Shown here one piece after another: positions 51,744-64,000 of a DNA stretch of 64,000 nucleotides. The notes below the pieces were generated by a model, which worked only from the letters and a program-made list of their open reading frames with translations, did no database searches and was not told the origin of the DNA. The first letter of the stretch is position 1. Every line of letters begins with the position of its first letter. Source of the stretch: JAENVU01 sp963756815 (GTDB lineage Bacteria; Actinomycetota; Acidimicrobiia; IMCC26256; JAENVU01); assembly GCA_963756815.1 (NCBI GenBank), contig CAVWPR010000002.1, forward strand, positions 124,001 through 188,000, given 5' to 3'. The position numbers and the translations under genes were made by a program.

Positions 51744-51973
51744 TTCGCCCATGACCTGGATCACATTCGTGTGCTTCAGGTCGGCCCGGGTCGATGCCGG
51801 TGCCCGTGACCAGGGCGAATGCGCCGTGACGTGCGGATTTGACGTAGCGTTCTCCGGCACGTAACTTATTCCAAGTCAGAGCGACACGGACACCGACCCG
51901 GAGCCGAGAGGCCCGGGACACGAGGTTGGACGAGGGGCGCCTGATCGCCGGCAAGATCCGATGAGTTTGCGAT

Positions 51974-52004
51974 TTGACTTCGTGGGGCTCTGGTTGGTTA
52001 GGCT
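51974..52004 (+). promoter_or_regulatory. rRNA operon promoter
   Basis: TTGACT (51974-51979) and TAGGCT (51999-52004) with 19 bp between, about 250 bp before the 16S gene, at the start of an AT-richer leader. Actinobacterial rrn promoters have this pair and position. The rest of 51744-52255 is untranslated promoter and leader; I see no protein or tRNA gene in it. Confidence 0.6.
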
Positions 52005-52061
52005 GGAAAAGTTGCCCTCAAGATCGATCGGAAATATCCGACGCGGATTGTTTGTGCGTGT

Positions 52062-52088
52062 GTTCTTTGAGAACTCAATAGTGTGTCG
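52062..52088 (+). promoter_or_regulatory. rRNA leader signal and 5' arm of the pre-16S processing stem
   Basis: GTTCTTT (52062-52068) and CAATAGTGTGTCG (52076-52088) flank GAGAACT. They are complementary to AAAGAAC (53956-53962) and CGACACACTATTG (53936-53948) behind the 16S gene. The two halves form the long helix cut by RNase III to release pre-16S RNA. The TTTGAGAACT element is also repeated before 23S. Confidence 0.75.
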
Positions 52089-52255
52089 ATGAATGTCAGT
52101 GCCAATTATTTTATTGGTTCCGGCGCTTACACCCCCGTGTGGGTGTCGGACATTTTTGTCAGCAAATACTTTTTGCTGGCGTTTGATTTTGCCATGGTTT
52201 TCGGACTCTGGTTAATTCTTCCGATTGGCTCCTTTTTGGGGTTGGTTGAGAGTCT

Positions 52256-57227
<4,972 letters not shown>

Positions 57228-57239
57228 ACAAAGCTGCTA

Positions 57240-57270
57240 CGCGTCCACTGTGCGGTATCTGAAACAACAC
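57240..57270 (+). promoter_or_regulatory. 3' arm of the pre-23S processing stem
   Basis: CGCGTCCACTGTGC (57240-57253) and AAACAACAC (57262-57270) are perfect complements of 54088-54101 and 54072-54080 in the spacer before 23S. Together they make a helix of 14 plus 9 pairs expected to be the RNase III site for pre-23S. Confidence 0.75.
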
Positions 57271-57377
57271 ACAGATACCAGAGAAGACAATGCATCACGC
57301 GATCGAAAACCCTGGATAGATTCCAGGGGGTTCGGTCGGGGGTGGTGGGTTGGCTCTCTGTGTGTCGGTTTCATAGA

Positions 57378-57497
57378 GTTACGGCGGCTATAGCGGTGGG
57401 GAAACGCCCGGTCCCATTCCGAACCCGGAAGCTAAGGCCACCTGCGCCGATGGTACTGCACTCGACAGGGTGTGGGAGAGTAGGACACCGCCGGAAC
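57378..57497 (+). rRNA. rrf: 5S ribosomal RNA
   Basis: About 120 nt, from GTTACGGCGGC to CCGCCGGAAC, whose ends pair. Inside are CCCATTCCGAACCCGGAAGC and GAGAGTAGGACACCGCC, the standard 5S blocks. It ends the rRNA operon, 11 bp before the terminator hairpin. Confidence 0.95.
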
Positions 57498-57507
57498 ATA
57501 CATTCGA

Positions 57508-57541
57508 GAGAGGCCCCCAACCAGCAGGTTGGGGGCCTCTC
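57508..57541 (+). terminator. Strong intrinsic terminator hairpin of the rRNA operon
   Basis: Fifteen perfect base pairs, GAGAGGCCCCCAACC with GGTTGGGGGCCTCTC, and an AGCA tetraloop, directly after 5S. No U-tract follows (CGCATTCC), as often in Actinobacteria. Confidence 0.88.
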
Positions 57542-57774
57542 CGCATTCCGGGACCCACCCGGAAACAACAGCACCACGCCAGAACCCAGGTCGCGGGACG
57601 GGTCCGGCGGCGGGATCGTCCGACCGGTCGGGATTGGCGATCGGGCCGGGCAGATGCGGCCGCGTGAGTGACGCGTGATTGAATTTGTGGTGGTTGTGGA
57701 AATGTGCCGGTCGCCGGCGCACGGTCTGTTTATGGTCGCCGGCGATGCGTGCCGGATCAGAGAAAGGTAACGCT

Positions 57775-59364
57775 GTGTCGGAGCATGACGACGGTAGGAG
57801 ACCCTTCCGCCGTGGTAGTACCGGTTCGGAATCGGGCGGCTCCGGCAAACCCGAGCGGGGCGCGGGCGACGGAGAGCGGCGCTCGGGTGGATTCCGCCGG
57901 GACAGCGGCGACCGGCCTGCGGGCGGCTTCCGTCGCAGCGAAGGTGATCGGCGGTCCACGGGACGCGACGACGAGCGAGGCGGAAGCGGACGCGGCTCCG
58001 GCAGCGATTCCGACCGCCGCGCCGGAGGCGGATACAGCCGTGAAGGCGACCGCCGATCGAGCGGCTTCCGTCGCGACGACGACCGGCGCACGAGCGGCGA
58101 TGACCGTCGTTCCGGAGGTTTCCGGCGTAGCGACGACGACCGCCGGGCAGGTGGGGACGACCGCCGATCGGGCGGGTTCCGCCGCGGCGATGACGATAAG
58201 CGACCAGGTGGGGATGACCGCCGTTCCGGCGGGTTCCGCCGAGGTGACGACGATAAGCGACCGAGTGGTGACGACCGCCGTTCCGGCGGATTCCGGCAGA
58301 ACGACGAAGCTCGTCGCGGACAGGGCGGATTCCGGGGACGCGACGACGATCGACGGGCGGGTGCACCCCGTGGTGGCGACGACAGTCGGCGCGGCGGCGA
58401 CGATCGCCGATCCGGTGGGTATGGACGCGGTGAGGGAGAACGCCGGTCCGGGGGCTTCGGCGGCGATCGTGACGATCGCCGCGGCGGCAGCCGGCACGGT
58501 GATGACGACCGGCGATCCGGTGGCTTCGGTCGCGGATCGGGGAGCCGGCTCGGCGGGGAAGGCCGTCCGCGCCAGGACGATTCGCCCAGCGCGCGTTCCG
58601 GCGAGTTCGGCGACCGCGAACATCGGCGACGGGGCGGCGAAGGTGGTCGAGTAGGCAGCGATACCAGGTCCGGGCGTCCGGATGAGCCTTCGCTGCCCGA
58701 CGACGTACAAGCGAGCGATCTCGACAGTGCCGTGCGCCGGGATCTGCTGAGCCTCGACAAGAGCAACGCCGAAACCGTCGCCCGGCACCTGGTGGTGGCA
58801 GCGCAGCTGCTCGACGAGGATCCCGAGCAGGCGCTGGAACACGCCCGGGCGGCCCGCCGCCGCGCAGGCCGGATCGCGGTGGTTCGCGAAACCGCCGGTG
58901 TGATCGCCTATCACGCCGGCGAATGGGCCGAGGCGCTCTCGGAACTGCGGACCGCGCGGCGGATGTCGGGTGGGTCCGGGCTGCTCGCCGTCATGGCGGA
59001 CTGCGAACGCGGATTGGGCCGGCCCGAGCGGGCGATCGAACTGGGCCGTAGCGATGAGGCGCGGGCACTGTCCGGTGACGAGGCGACCGAGCTGCGGATC
59101 GTGGTCGCGGGTGCGCGTATGGATCTCGGTCAATACGATCAGGCCGTGGTGACCCTCCAGACGCCGGAACTGGACCCGGTACGTTCCGGGTCCGCCTCGG
59201 CGCGGCTGTTCTACGCCTACGCGGAGGCGCTGCTGGCGGCGGAACGTTCCGACGATGCGCTGCAATGGTTCCTCAATGCCGCGGCCGCGGATGTGGAGAG
59301 CGAGACCGACGCCGAGGAACGTGCCGAGGAACTCGCGGGCACCCGCGACGACGACGTGGAGTAG
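57775..59364 (+). CDS. TPR-like protein with long Arg/Gly/Asp-rich disordered N-terminus
   Basis: A 529-residue protein. Residues 1-335 are low-complexity repeats of the type GDDRRSGGFRRGDDD, rich in Arg, Asp and Gly. Residues 345-529 form a helical tetratricopeptide-like domain (ARHLVVAAQLLDEDPEQALE, then HAGEWAEALSELRTARRMSG). It is the positional counterpart of M. tuberculosis Rv1691, between tyrS and the HAD gene. RGG-like repeats usually bind RNA or drive condensate formation, and the gene follows an rRNA operon. The GTG at 57775 has AAAGG nine bases upstream; the open frame extends further. Confidence 0.88.
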   Translation: MSEHDDGRRPFRRGSTGSESGGSGKPERGAGDGERRSGGFRRDSGDRPAGGFRRSEGDRRSTGRDDERGGSGRGSGSDSDRRAGGGYSREGDRRSSGFRRDDDRRTSGDDRRSGGFRRSDDDRRAGGDDRRSGGFRRGDDDKRPGGDDRRSGGFRRGDDDKRPSGDDRRSGGFRQNDEARRGQGGFRGRDDDRRAGAPRGGDDSRRGGDDRRSGGYGRGEGERRSGGFGGDRDDRRGGSRHGDDDRRSGGFGRGSGSRLGGEGRPRQDDSPSARSGEFGDREHRRRGGEGGRVGSDTRSGRPDEPSLPDDVQASDLDSAVRRDLLSLDKSNAETVARHLVVAAQLLDEDPEQALEHARAARRRAGRIAVVRETAGVIAYHAGEWAEALSELRTARRMSGGSGLLAVMADCERGLGRPERAIELGRSDEARALSGDEATELRIVVAGARMDLGQYDQAVVTLQTPELDPVRSGSASARLFYAYAEALLAAERSDDALQWFLNAAAADVESETDAEERAEELAGTRDDDVE

Positions 59365-59368
59365 ACGA

Positions 59369-60256
59369 GTGGCAGCATCGCTACGGGAGGGCTTCGACGC
59401 CCTCCTGCTGGACCTTGACGGCACACTGTATCGGGGCGCGGATGTGATCGCCGGAGCCCCGGCGGCCCTCAGCGGCGGCGCCGGCCAGGCCCTGATGTAT
59501 GTCACGAACAATGCGAGCCGCTCGGCGAGCACGGTGGCCGAACACCTGCGTGAACTGGGTTTCCACGCGACCGTCGACGAGGTTGTGACCAGTGCGCAGG
59601 CCGCCGCGCACGTACTGGCCGCGCGGGTACCGTCCGGTGCGACGGTATTGATCGTGGGCAGTGACGATCTCGCAGCGGAAATCGCCAACGCGGGGCTGCG
59701 GCCGATCCGGCGCTTCGACGGGGTCGTGCCCGACGCCGTCGTCCAAGGACATTCGCCGACCACCGCGTGGCCGGACCTGGCCGAAGCCTCCTACGCCGTG
59801 CGGGCCGGCGCCGTCTGGGTGGCCGCCAACGCCGATGCGACACTGCCGAACGAACGCGGTCTGGCGCCGGGGAACGGTGCCATGGTGGCGGCGTTGCGGG
59901 CCGCGACCGATGCGGAGCCGGTCATCGCGGGCAAGCCGTACGCGCCATTGCTCGAAGACGCGCTGGTGCGGGCCGGAAGCCGGAACGCACTCGTGGTGGG
60001 TGATCGGCTCGATACCGATATCGATGGCGCTCGTTGCGTGGAACTGCCGTCGCTGATGGTGCTGACCGGTGTCAGCACCATCGAGGACGTGCGCGCTCGT
60101 CCCGCCGACCGTCGCCCGACCTATATCGCTCGTGATCTCGACGCACTCAACCGGCCCGTGGTTCGGCCCGAGCCGTCCGGCAACGAGGACGCGATCGTGC
60201 GCCTGGACGAACTGCTCGACGCGAACCCGGGACGCGCCATCGCCTTGACGGGCTGA
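59369..60256 (+). CDS. HAD-IIA family phosphatase (NagD-like)
   Basis: A 295-residue haloacid-dehalogenase-type phosphatase. The nucleophile motif LLLDLDGTLYRG lies at residues 12-23, motif II is YVTNNASRS, and motif III/IV are GKPYAPLLEDAL and VVGDRLDTDIDGA. Substrates of this group include p-nitrophenyl phosphate and nucleotide or sugar phosphates; the physiological one is unknown. The GTG starts 4 bp after the previous stop, so it is cotranscribed. Counterpart of Rv1692. Confidence 0.92.
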   Translation: MAASLREGFDALLLDLDGTLYRGADVIAGAPAALSGGAGQALMYVTNNASRSASTVAEHLRELGFHATVDEVVTSAQAAAHVLAARVPSGATVLIVGSDDLAAEIANAGLRPIRRFDGVVPDAVVQGHSPTTAWPDLAEASYAVRAGAVWVAANADATLPNERGLAPGNGAMVAALRAATDAEPVIAGKPYAPLLEDALVRAGSRNALVVGDRLDTDIDGARCVELPSLMVLTGVSTIEDVRARPADRRPTYIARDLDALNRPVVRPEPSGNEDAIVRLDELLDANPGRAIALTG

Positions 60257-60271
60257 GCACCCCTCAGAACC

Positions 60272-60392
60272 CTCGCCGCGTTGCCGCCGTTGCCGCGTTG
60301 CCGCCGCGTTGCCGCGTTGCCGCGTTGCCGCGTTGCCGCGTTGCGCTGCGTTGCGTTGCGCGTTGCCGCGTTGCCGCGTTGCCGCGTTGCGC
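60272..60392. repeat. GTTGCCGC microsatellite between convergent genes
   Basis: About 120 bp made of the 8-bp unit GTTGCCGC, with variants (GTTGCCGCC, GTTGCGCT). It lies between the HAD gene stop at 60256 and the stop of the DUF218 gene at 60396. Such arrays change length by replication slippage. Possible fold-back in RNA could also help bidirectional termination; this is inference. Confidence 0.85.
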
Positions 60393-60395
60393 GCG

Positions 60396-61118
60396 TCAGG
60401 GCCGGGGGGCGTCGTGGCGGACCGCCGATGTGGCGGATTGCCGGAGCAGTCCCAACCGGCGCAGCATCGGAGTGGCCGCGGCTCCGGCGCGCCGGCGGCC
60501 GATGGCGGCGAGTTCGTGTGCGGCCGTGGGGATCTTGAGCCACCAGCGCTCGAGGGGACGGTAATCATCGGCCGGGGTGAGGCGTTCGGCCAGGTCGGGT
60601 CGCTGGATGCGGAGATAGCGGCGAGCCCGGGCTGCGTGCATCGGGTCGGAGGCGATGATGATGCGGTCCGCGTTCGTGATGATCGGAGTCGTGAATTCGA
60701 TATTCTGCCAGGTGCTTTCGGCGTGCGGTTCGACTCTGATGCGGTCGGGAGGTACACCGAGCCGATCGCGCGCGTACGCGGCCATGACCTCGGCCTCCAC
60801 CCACGGGCCGTGCACGGCGCTACCGGTGAAGACGAGGAAACCCTCGCGATCGGGGGCGAGTGATCGAGCGCCGATCCGGCACCGCCATCGCTGCAATGCC
60901 GTAGTGCTGCCATCGGGTGCGGCCGGATAGCCCAGGACCACGACCGCGTCGGTCTCACCGGGGCGCGGGGCCTGTGCCGGAGCGAGTAATCGGCCCGAAG
61001 CCCGGCGATGCACACATTCGGCGGCCGCCACCGCCGCCGCGAACACCGCGGCGGAACCCACCACGAACCCGGCGGCCACGCGCGTGGCAGGCCGGGACGG
61101 ACGACGGTCACCTCGCAC
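60396..61118 (-). CDS. YdcF/SanA-like DUF218 family protein
   Basis: A 240-residue membrane-anchored protein. One N-terminal helix (VAAGFVVGSAAVFAAAVAAA) precedes the DUF218 core: DAVVVLGYPAAPDGSTTALQ, FLVFTGSAVHGPWVEAEVMA and ESTWQNIEFTTPIITNADRI. Members act in cell-envelope integrity (SanA) or bind adenosyl groups (YdcF); the role is unknown here. The GTG at 61118 is chosen; the upstream open frame has atypical residues. Convergent with the HAD gene. Confidence 0.85.
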   Translation of the reverse strand: MRGDRRPSRPATRVAAGFVVGSAAVFAAAVAAAECVHRRASGRLLAPAQAPRPGETDAVVVLGYPAAPDGSTTALQRWRCRIGARSLAPDREGFLVFTGSAVHGPWVEAEVMAAYARDRLGVPPDRIRVEPHAESTWQNIEFTTPIITNADRIIIASDPMHAARARRYLRIQRPDLAERLTPADDYRPLERWWLKIPTAAHELAAIGRRRAGAAATPMLRRLGLLRQSATSAVRHDAPRP

Positions 61119-61545
61119 GCCGCCATTGTGCCAAGAATCGTCCGTTGCCACAGGACCGGATCCTGACCTGCGGAAGTCCGATCGGGCACAGTGCCGCGTA
61201 GTCGTCCGACCGGGTGTGCCGATCGGCCGGATCTCGCCCTCTCCGGGATGCGGCCGCCGGGTCGGTATCGCTGAGCGGAGACGAGGCAGGGGCACCCGAC
61301 AGCCGCCCCACTGGAGACACGCCGATATCGGCGCGTCATTGTGACGGCGATGCCGCGGGTTCCGGTGGCCGGTGGCCGGTGGTCCACGGCAGCAGGTCGC
61401 CGCGCGGACGTGAGCGATCGCCATCGGGGCAGGATCGGCCGCGGATCACCGGCACCGGGCCCGCGGACCGCCCGGTCGCGCGATGGCCCGGGGGTCCTCG
61501 GCCGCCTGCCGCGCGACGCCGGAACTCCGGTAGCGTTGAGGCACC
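61119..61545. other. Intergenic region without a supported gene
   Basis: 427 bp between the divergent DUF218 and Rv1693-like genes. It must hold two promoters. I see no RNA gene, repeat or convincing ORF; the open frames are GC-rich shadows. Confidence 0.6.
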
Positions 61546-61836
61546 ATGACTACGCCCATTCCACGCCCGCAGCCACCCGGTTCCGCCGGTCCTCGCCCGG
61601 GGAGTCCGATGCCCGGTCAGCATCTCGCGGACGCTACCGCGGGGTTCGCCGATCCGGGCCGGGTCCGCGACGAGGTCGCGGCGTTGCTGGCGGAATTGCC
61701 TGGAGGACAACGCAACAGCGGTGAGAATGCCGACGGCGTGGATCGGGCCGGCACGGATATCACCCGGCGGGCGCGCATTCTCGAGCAGGCTCACGAGGTG
61801 CTGGTCGGCGCCCTGGCGACGGTGGACAAGATCTGA
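61546..61836 (+). CDS. Small conserved protein upstream of tlyA (Rv1693-like)
   Basis: A 96-residue protein with a Pro-rich N-terminal third and one amphipathic helical part (RARILEQAHEVLVGALATVD). It ends 1 bp before the tlyA start. By position it matches M. tuberculosis Rv1693, a short protein of unknown function. Cotranscription with tlyA is near certain. Confidence 0.85.
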   Translation: MTTPIPRPQPPGSAGPRPGSPMPGQHLADATAGFADPGRVRDEVAALLAELPGGQRNSGENADGVDRAGTDITRRARILEQAHEVLVGALATVDKI

Positions 61837-61837
61837 G

Positions 61838-62671
61838 GTGGCCAGGCGCGCGCGAGTGGACGCCGAATTGGTTCGACGAGGATTGGCGCGGTCGCGGGAA
61901 CACGCGGTCGAGTTGATCGGCGAGGGCCGCGTCCTGATCAACGGTGCGGTCGCGTCGAAACCGGCGACCGCGGTGGAACCGAACACCCCGCTCCTGGTCC
62001 GTGAGAAGACCGACGAGGTGCAGTGGGCTTCGCGTGGGGCGCACAAACTGCTCGGGGCACTCGAGGCTTTCGAACCGCTCGGGTTGAGTGTGGCCGGTAA
62101 GCGGTGCCTGGATGCCGGTGCGTCGACCGGCGGATTCACCGACGTCCTGCTGAATCGGGGTGCTCGTGAGGTGGCCGCGGCCGATGTCGGATACGGCCAG
62201 CTCATCTGGCGCCTGCGCAGTGACGAACGGGTGCACGTCTTCGATCGCACCAATGTGCGGGCGCTGACACCGGAAGGAATCGACGGCCCGGTGGACCTGG
62301 TCGTCGCGGATCTGTCGTTCATATCGCTCGGGCTGGTACTGCCCGCGCTGGCGGCCTGCTGCACACCGGGAGCCGATCTGCTGCCCATGGTGAAACCACA
62401 GTTCGAGGTCGGCAAACGGCGAGTAGGCTCCGGCGGTGTGGTGCGTGAACCGGCGCTGCGTGCCGAGGCCGTGACCGACGTGGCCGTCGCTGCCGCGGAA
62501 CTGGGCCTGCGCACCCGCGGTGTGGTGGCCAGCCCGCTGCCGGGCCCGTCCGGCAACGTCGAATATTTCCTGTGGCTGCGCAAGGACATCCCCGGTACCG
62601 CAGCGGCCGATATGGAACCGGCCGGGCTGGCGGATATGGTGCAGCGCGCGGTCGAGGAGGGGCCACAGTGA
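61838..62671 (+). CDS. tlyA: TlyA family rRNA 2'-O-methyltransferase
   Basis: A 277-residue methyltransferase. N-terminal S4 domain at residues 1-62 (VDAELVRRGLARSREHAVEL), linker QWASRGAHK, SAM motif LDAGASTGGFTD at 91-102, and MVKPQFEVGK with the catalytic Lys. The family 2'-O-methylates cytidines in 16S (C1409) and 23S (C1920) rRNA, and loss gives capreomycin resistance. The GTG start is 1 bp after the previous stop, and its stop overlaps nadK. Confidence 0.95.
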   Translation: MARRARVDAELVRRGLARSREHAVELIGEGRVLINGAVASKPATAVEPNTPLLVREKTDEVQWASRGAHKLLGALEAFEPLGLSVAGKRCLDAGASTGGFTDVLLNRGAREVAAADVGYGQLIWRLRSDERVHVFDRTNVRALTPEGIDGPVDLVVADLSFISLGLVLPALAACCTPGADLLPMVKPQFEVGKRRVGSGGVVREPALRAEAVTDVAVAAAELGLRTRGVVASPLPGPSGNVEYFLWLRKDIPGTAAADMEPAGLADMVQRAVEEGPQ

Positions 62672-63678
62672 AGCGGGAGATCCTGCTCGTCGCCCATCCG
62701 GGCCGCTCCGAACTGCTCGAGACCGCGCACCGGGTGGCGAAGATCTTCGCCGATGCGGGGATCGGCCTGCGCGTTCTCGAGGACGAGGCCTACAGCACCA
62801 AACTCGATTTCGACGACACCGGCGAACCCGACGGGTATCCGGTGCGCATGGTGGCGCACGGGCCGGAGGCCGCGGTGGGCTGTGAGATGGTCCTTGCCCT
62901 CGGCGGGGACGGGACGTTCCTGCGGGGAGCCGAGTTGGCCCGCCCGGCCCGGGTGCCGGTGCTGGGAATCAACCTGGGCCGCATCGGCTTTCTCACCGAG
63001 GCCGAGGCCGAACATCTCGACGACGCCCTCGCCCAGGTTGTGCGCGGCGATTACCGCATCGAGCAGCGGATGACCGTAGATGTCAGTGTCCGCGTCGATG
63101 ATGTGGTGGTGGAACGCGGATGGGCTCTCAACGAGGCCAGCATCGAGAACGCCGCCCGGATGGGCGTGCTGGAGGTCGTCCTCGAGGTGGACGGACGTCC
63201 GGTATCGCAATTCGGTTGTGACGGTGTGCTGATCGCGACGCCCACCGGCTCCACCGCCTACGCCTTCTCCGCCGGTGGTCCGGTCGTGTGGCCGGAACTC
63301 GAGGCGTTGCTGGTGATACCCAGCAACGCCCACGCGCTGTTCGCGCGGCCGCTGGTGACCAGCCCGGAATCGCGCATCGCGGTGGAAACCGATGGGAGCG
63401 GCCACGATGCGATCGTCTTCCTGGACGGTCGGCGCACGATCGCGTTGCCGCGGGGCGGACGGTTCGAAGCGGTCCGCGGTACCGAACCCGTGCGCTGGGT
63501 GCGACTGGATTCGGCACCGTTCGCCGATCGGATGGTGCGCAAATTCCGCCTGCCCGTGACAGGCTGGCGGGGTCGGCCGAGTGCGGGGCAGCCCCGCGAT
63601 ACCTCCGAGCGCCCCGGCTCAGGCGATAGCCAACACCGCCGAACGGAGAGCACACGTGCTGACAGAGATCAGGATTGA
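62668..63678 (+). CDS. nadK: NAD kinase
   Basis: A 336-residue NAD kinase making NADP. The GGDGT motif lies at residues 79-83, then GINLGRIGFLTEA, the NE motif in ALNEASIENAA and the glycine-rich DGVLIATPTGSTAYAFSAGG. About 35 C-terminal residues after FRLPVTGW are polar, Arg/Ser/Gly-rich and probably disordered. The GTG start overlaps the tlyA stop (GTGA). Counterpart of Rv1695. Confidence 0.96.
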   Translation: MKREILLVAHPGRSELLETAHRVAKIFADAGIGLRVLEDEAYSTKLDFDDTGEPDGYPVRMVAHGPEAAVGCEMVLALGGDGTFLRGAELARPARVPVLGINLGRIGFLTEAEAEHLDDALAQVVRGDYRIEQRMTVDVSVRVDDVVVERGWALNEASIENAARMGVLEVVLEVDGRPVSQFGCDGVLIATPTGSTAYAFSAGGPVVWPELEALLVIPSNAHALFARPLVTSPESRIAVETDGSGHDAIVFLDGRRTIALPRGGRFEAVRGTEPVRWVRLDSAPFADRMVRKFRLPVTGWRGRPSAGQPRDTSERPGSGDSQHRRTESTRADRDQD

Positions 63679-64000
63679 CGGCCTCGGCGTCATATCAACC
63701 GCGACGGCCCAGTTCCACGAGGGGCTGACATGTGTGACCGGTGAGACCGGCGCCGGTAAGACGATGGTGGTCACCGGACTGCATCTGCTCGGCGGTTCCC
63801 GCGCCGACGCCGGCCGGGTTCGCCGCGGTGCCACGCGGGCCGTGGTGGAGGGCCGGTTCACCATCGACGAGGTGCACGACGGCGCCCGCGACGAGGTCGA
63901 GAAGGTCCTGGAATCCACCGGCGGCCAACGCGACGACGACGACAGCATCATCGCCGTACGGACCGTCGGCAGCGACGGGCGTTCGCGGGCGCATCTGGGT
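63656..64000 (+). CDS. recN: DNA repair protein RecN (3' end outside window)
   Basis: First 115 residues of an SMC-like ATPase for double-strand-break repair. VLTEIRIDGLGVISTATAQF is the typical start, and Walker A GETGAGKT is at residues 29-36. The GTG start lies inside the nadK 3' end (23-bp overlap), with AACGGAGAGC upstream as ribosome site. Continues beyond the window. Counterpart of Rv1696. Confidence 0.95.
   Translation, partial: MLTEIRIDGLGVISTATAQFHEGLTCVTGETGAGKTMVVTGLHLLGGSRADAGRVRRGATRAVVEGRFTIDEVHDGARDEVEKVLESTGGQRDDDDSIIAVRTVGSDGRSRAHLG

Noticed and set aside
57757..59763. Long minus-strand open frame opposite the Arg/Gly-rich gene
   Set aside because: Low-complexity Ala/Thr/Val translation mirroring the plus-strand repeats, without a ribosome site or known domain.
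60272..60392. CRISPR array
   Set aside because: Units are 8 bp with no spacers and no cas genes. The 92-bp repeats at 29152 likewise lack spacers.

Overview
The window looks like two unrelated actinobacterial sequences joined near position 45,715. The left part (1 to about 45.7 kb) is very GC-rich. It carries acyl-CoA catabolism genes of the kind found in uncultured or environmental Actinobacteria (Acidimicrobiia-like is my guess). The right part (about 45.7 to 64 kb) is Nocardia-like. Its 16S rRNA looks like Nocardia, and tyrS, a TPR protein, a HAD phosphatase, a small protein, tlyA, nadK and recN follow the order of Mycobacterium tuberculosis Rv1689-Rv1696. Codon use changes at the join (left almost only GAG/GAC, right many GAA/GAT). 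The join cuts two genes at once: an exported protein gene from the left and a leuA paralogue from the right. A chimeric assembly is the simplest reading.

Left part. 1-28 kb holds a beta-oxidation and retro-aldol set: enoyl-CoA hydratases, SCP2-type thiolases/aldolases, DUF35 (Zn-ribbon/OB-fold) partners, HMG-CoA-synthase-like proteins fused to DUF35, MaoC hydratases, acyl-CoA dehydrogenases, family III CoA-transferases, SDRs and an acyl-CoA ligase. MarR, MerR and TetR regulators and palindromic operators lie among them. The set resembles steroid or isoprenoid side-chain degradation, where Ltp2-type aldolases work with DUF35 proteins and MaoC or acyl-CoA dehydrogenase pairs form hetero-oligomers. 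27.7-34.3 kb holds a PuuD-like membrane protein, a histidine phosphatase, a 92-bp tandem repeat, a thioredoxin-fold protein whose redox cysteine is encoded by an in-frame TGA followed by a SECIS-like hairpin (a selenoprotein candidate), an ArsR/flavin-fold/SRPBCC operon, and a molybdopterin oxidoreductase. 34.3-41.7 kb codes mainly for exported proteins (dimethylformamidase-like, beta-helix, two beta-propellers), a tRNA-Cys and an acyl-CoA dehydrogenase. 41.9-45.4 kb repeats the HMGS-like/DUF35, thiolase, hydratase module.

Sequence quality. Many left-part genes, and leuA on the right flank, are broken by +1 frameshifts. In almost every case removing one base restores a conserved protein. They cluster at 34.3-36.0 and 38.9-41.7 kb and are absent after 47 kb. 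I read them as insertion errors in a poorly covered assembly, not gene decay.

Right part. A truncated leuA paralogue is divergent from a GntR/FadR regulator. An AraC regulator, an NmrA-like protein and tyrS follow. Next is a complete 16S-23S-5S operon with promoter, processing stems and a strong terminator, then the conserved tlyA-nadK-recN neighbourhood.
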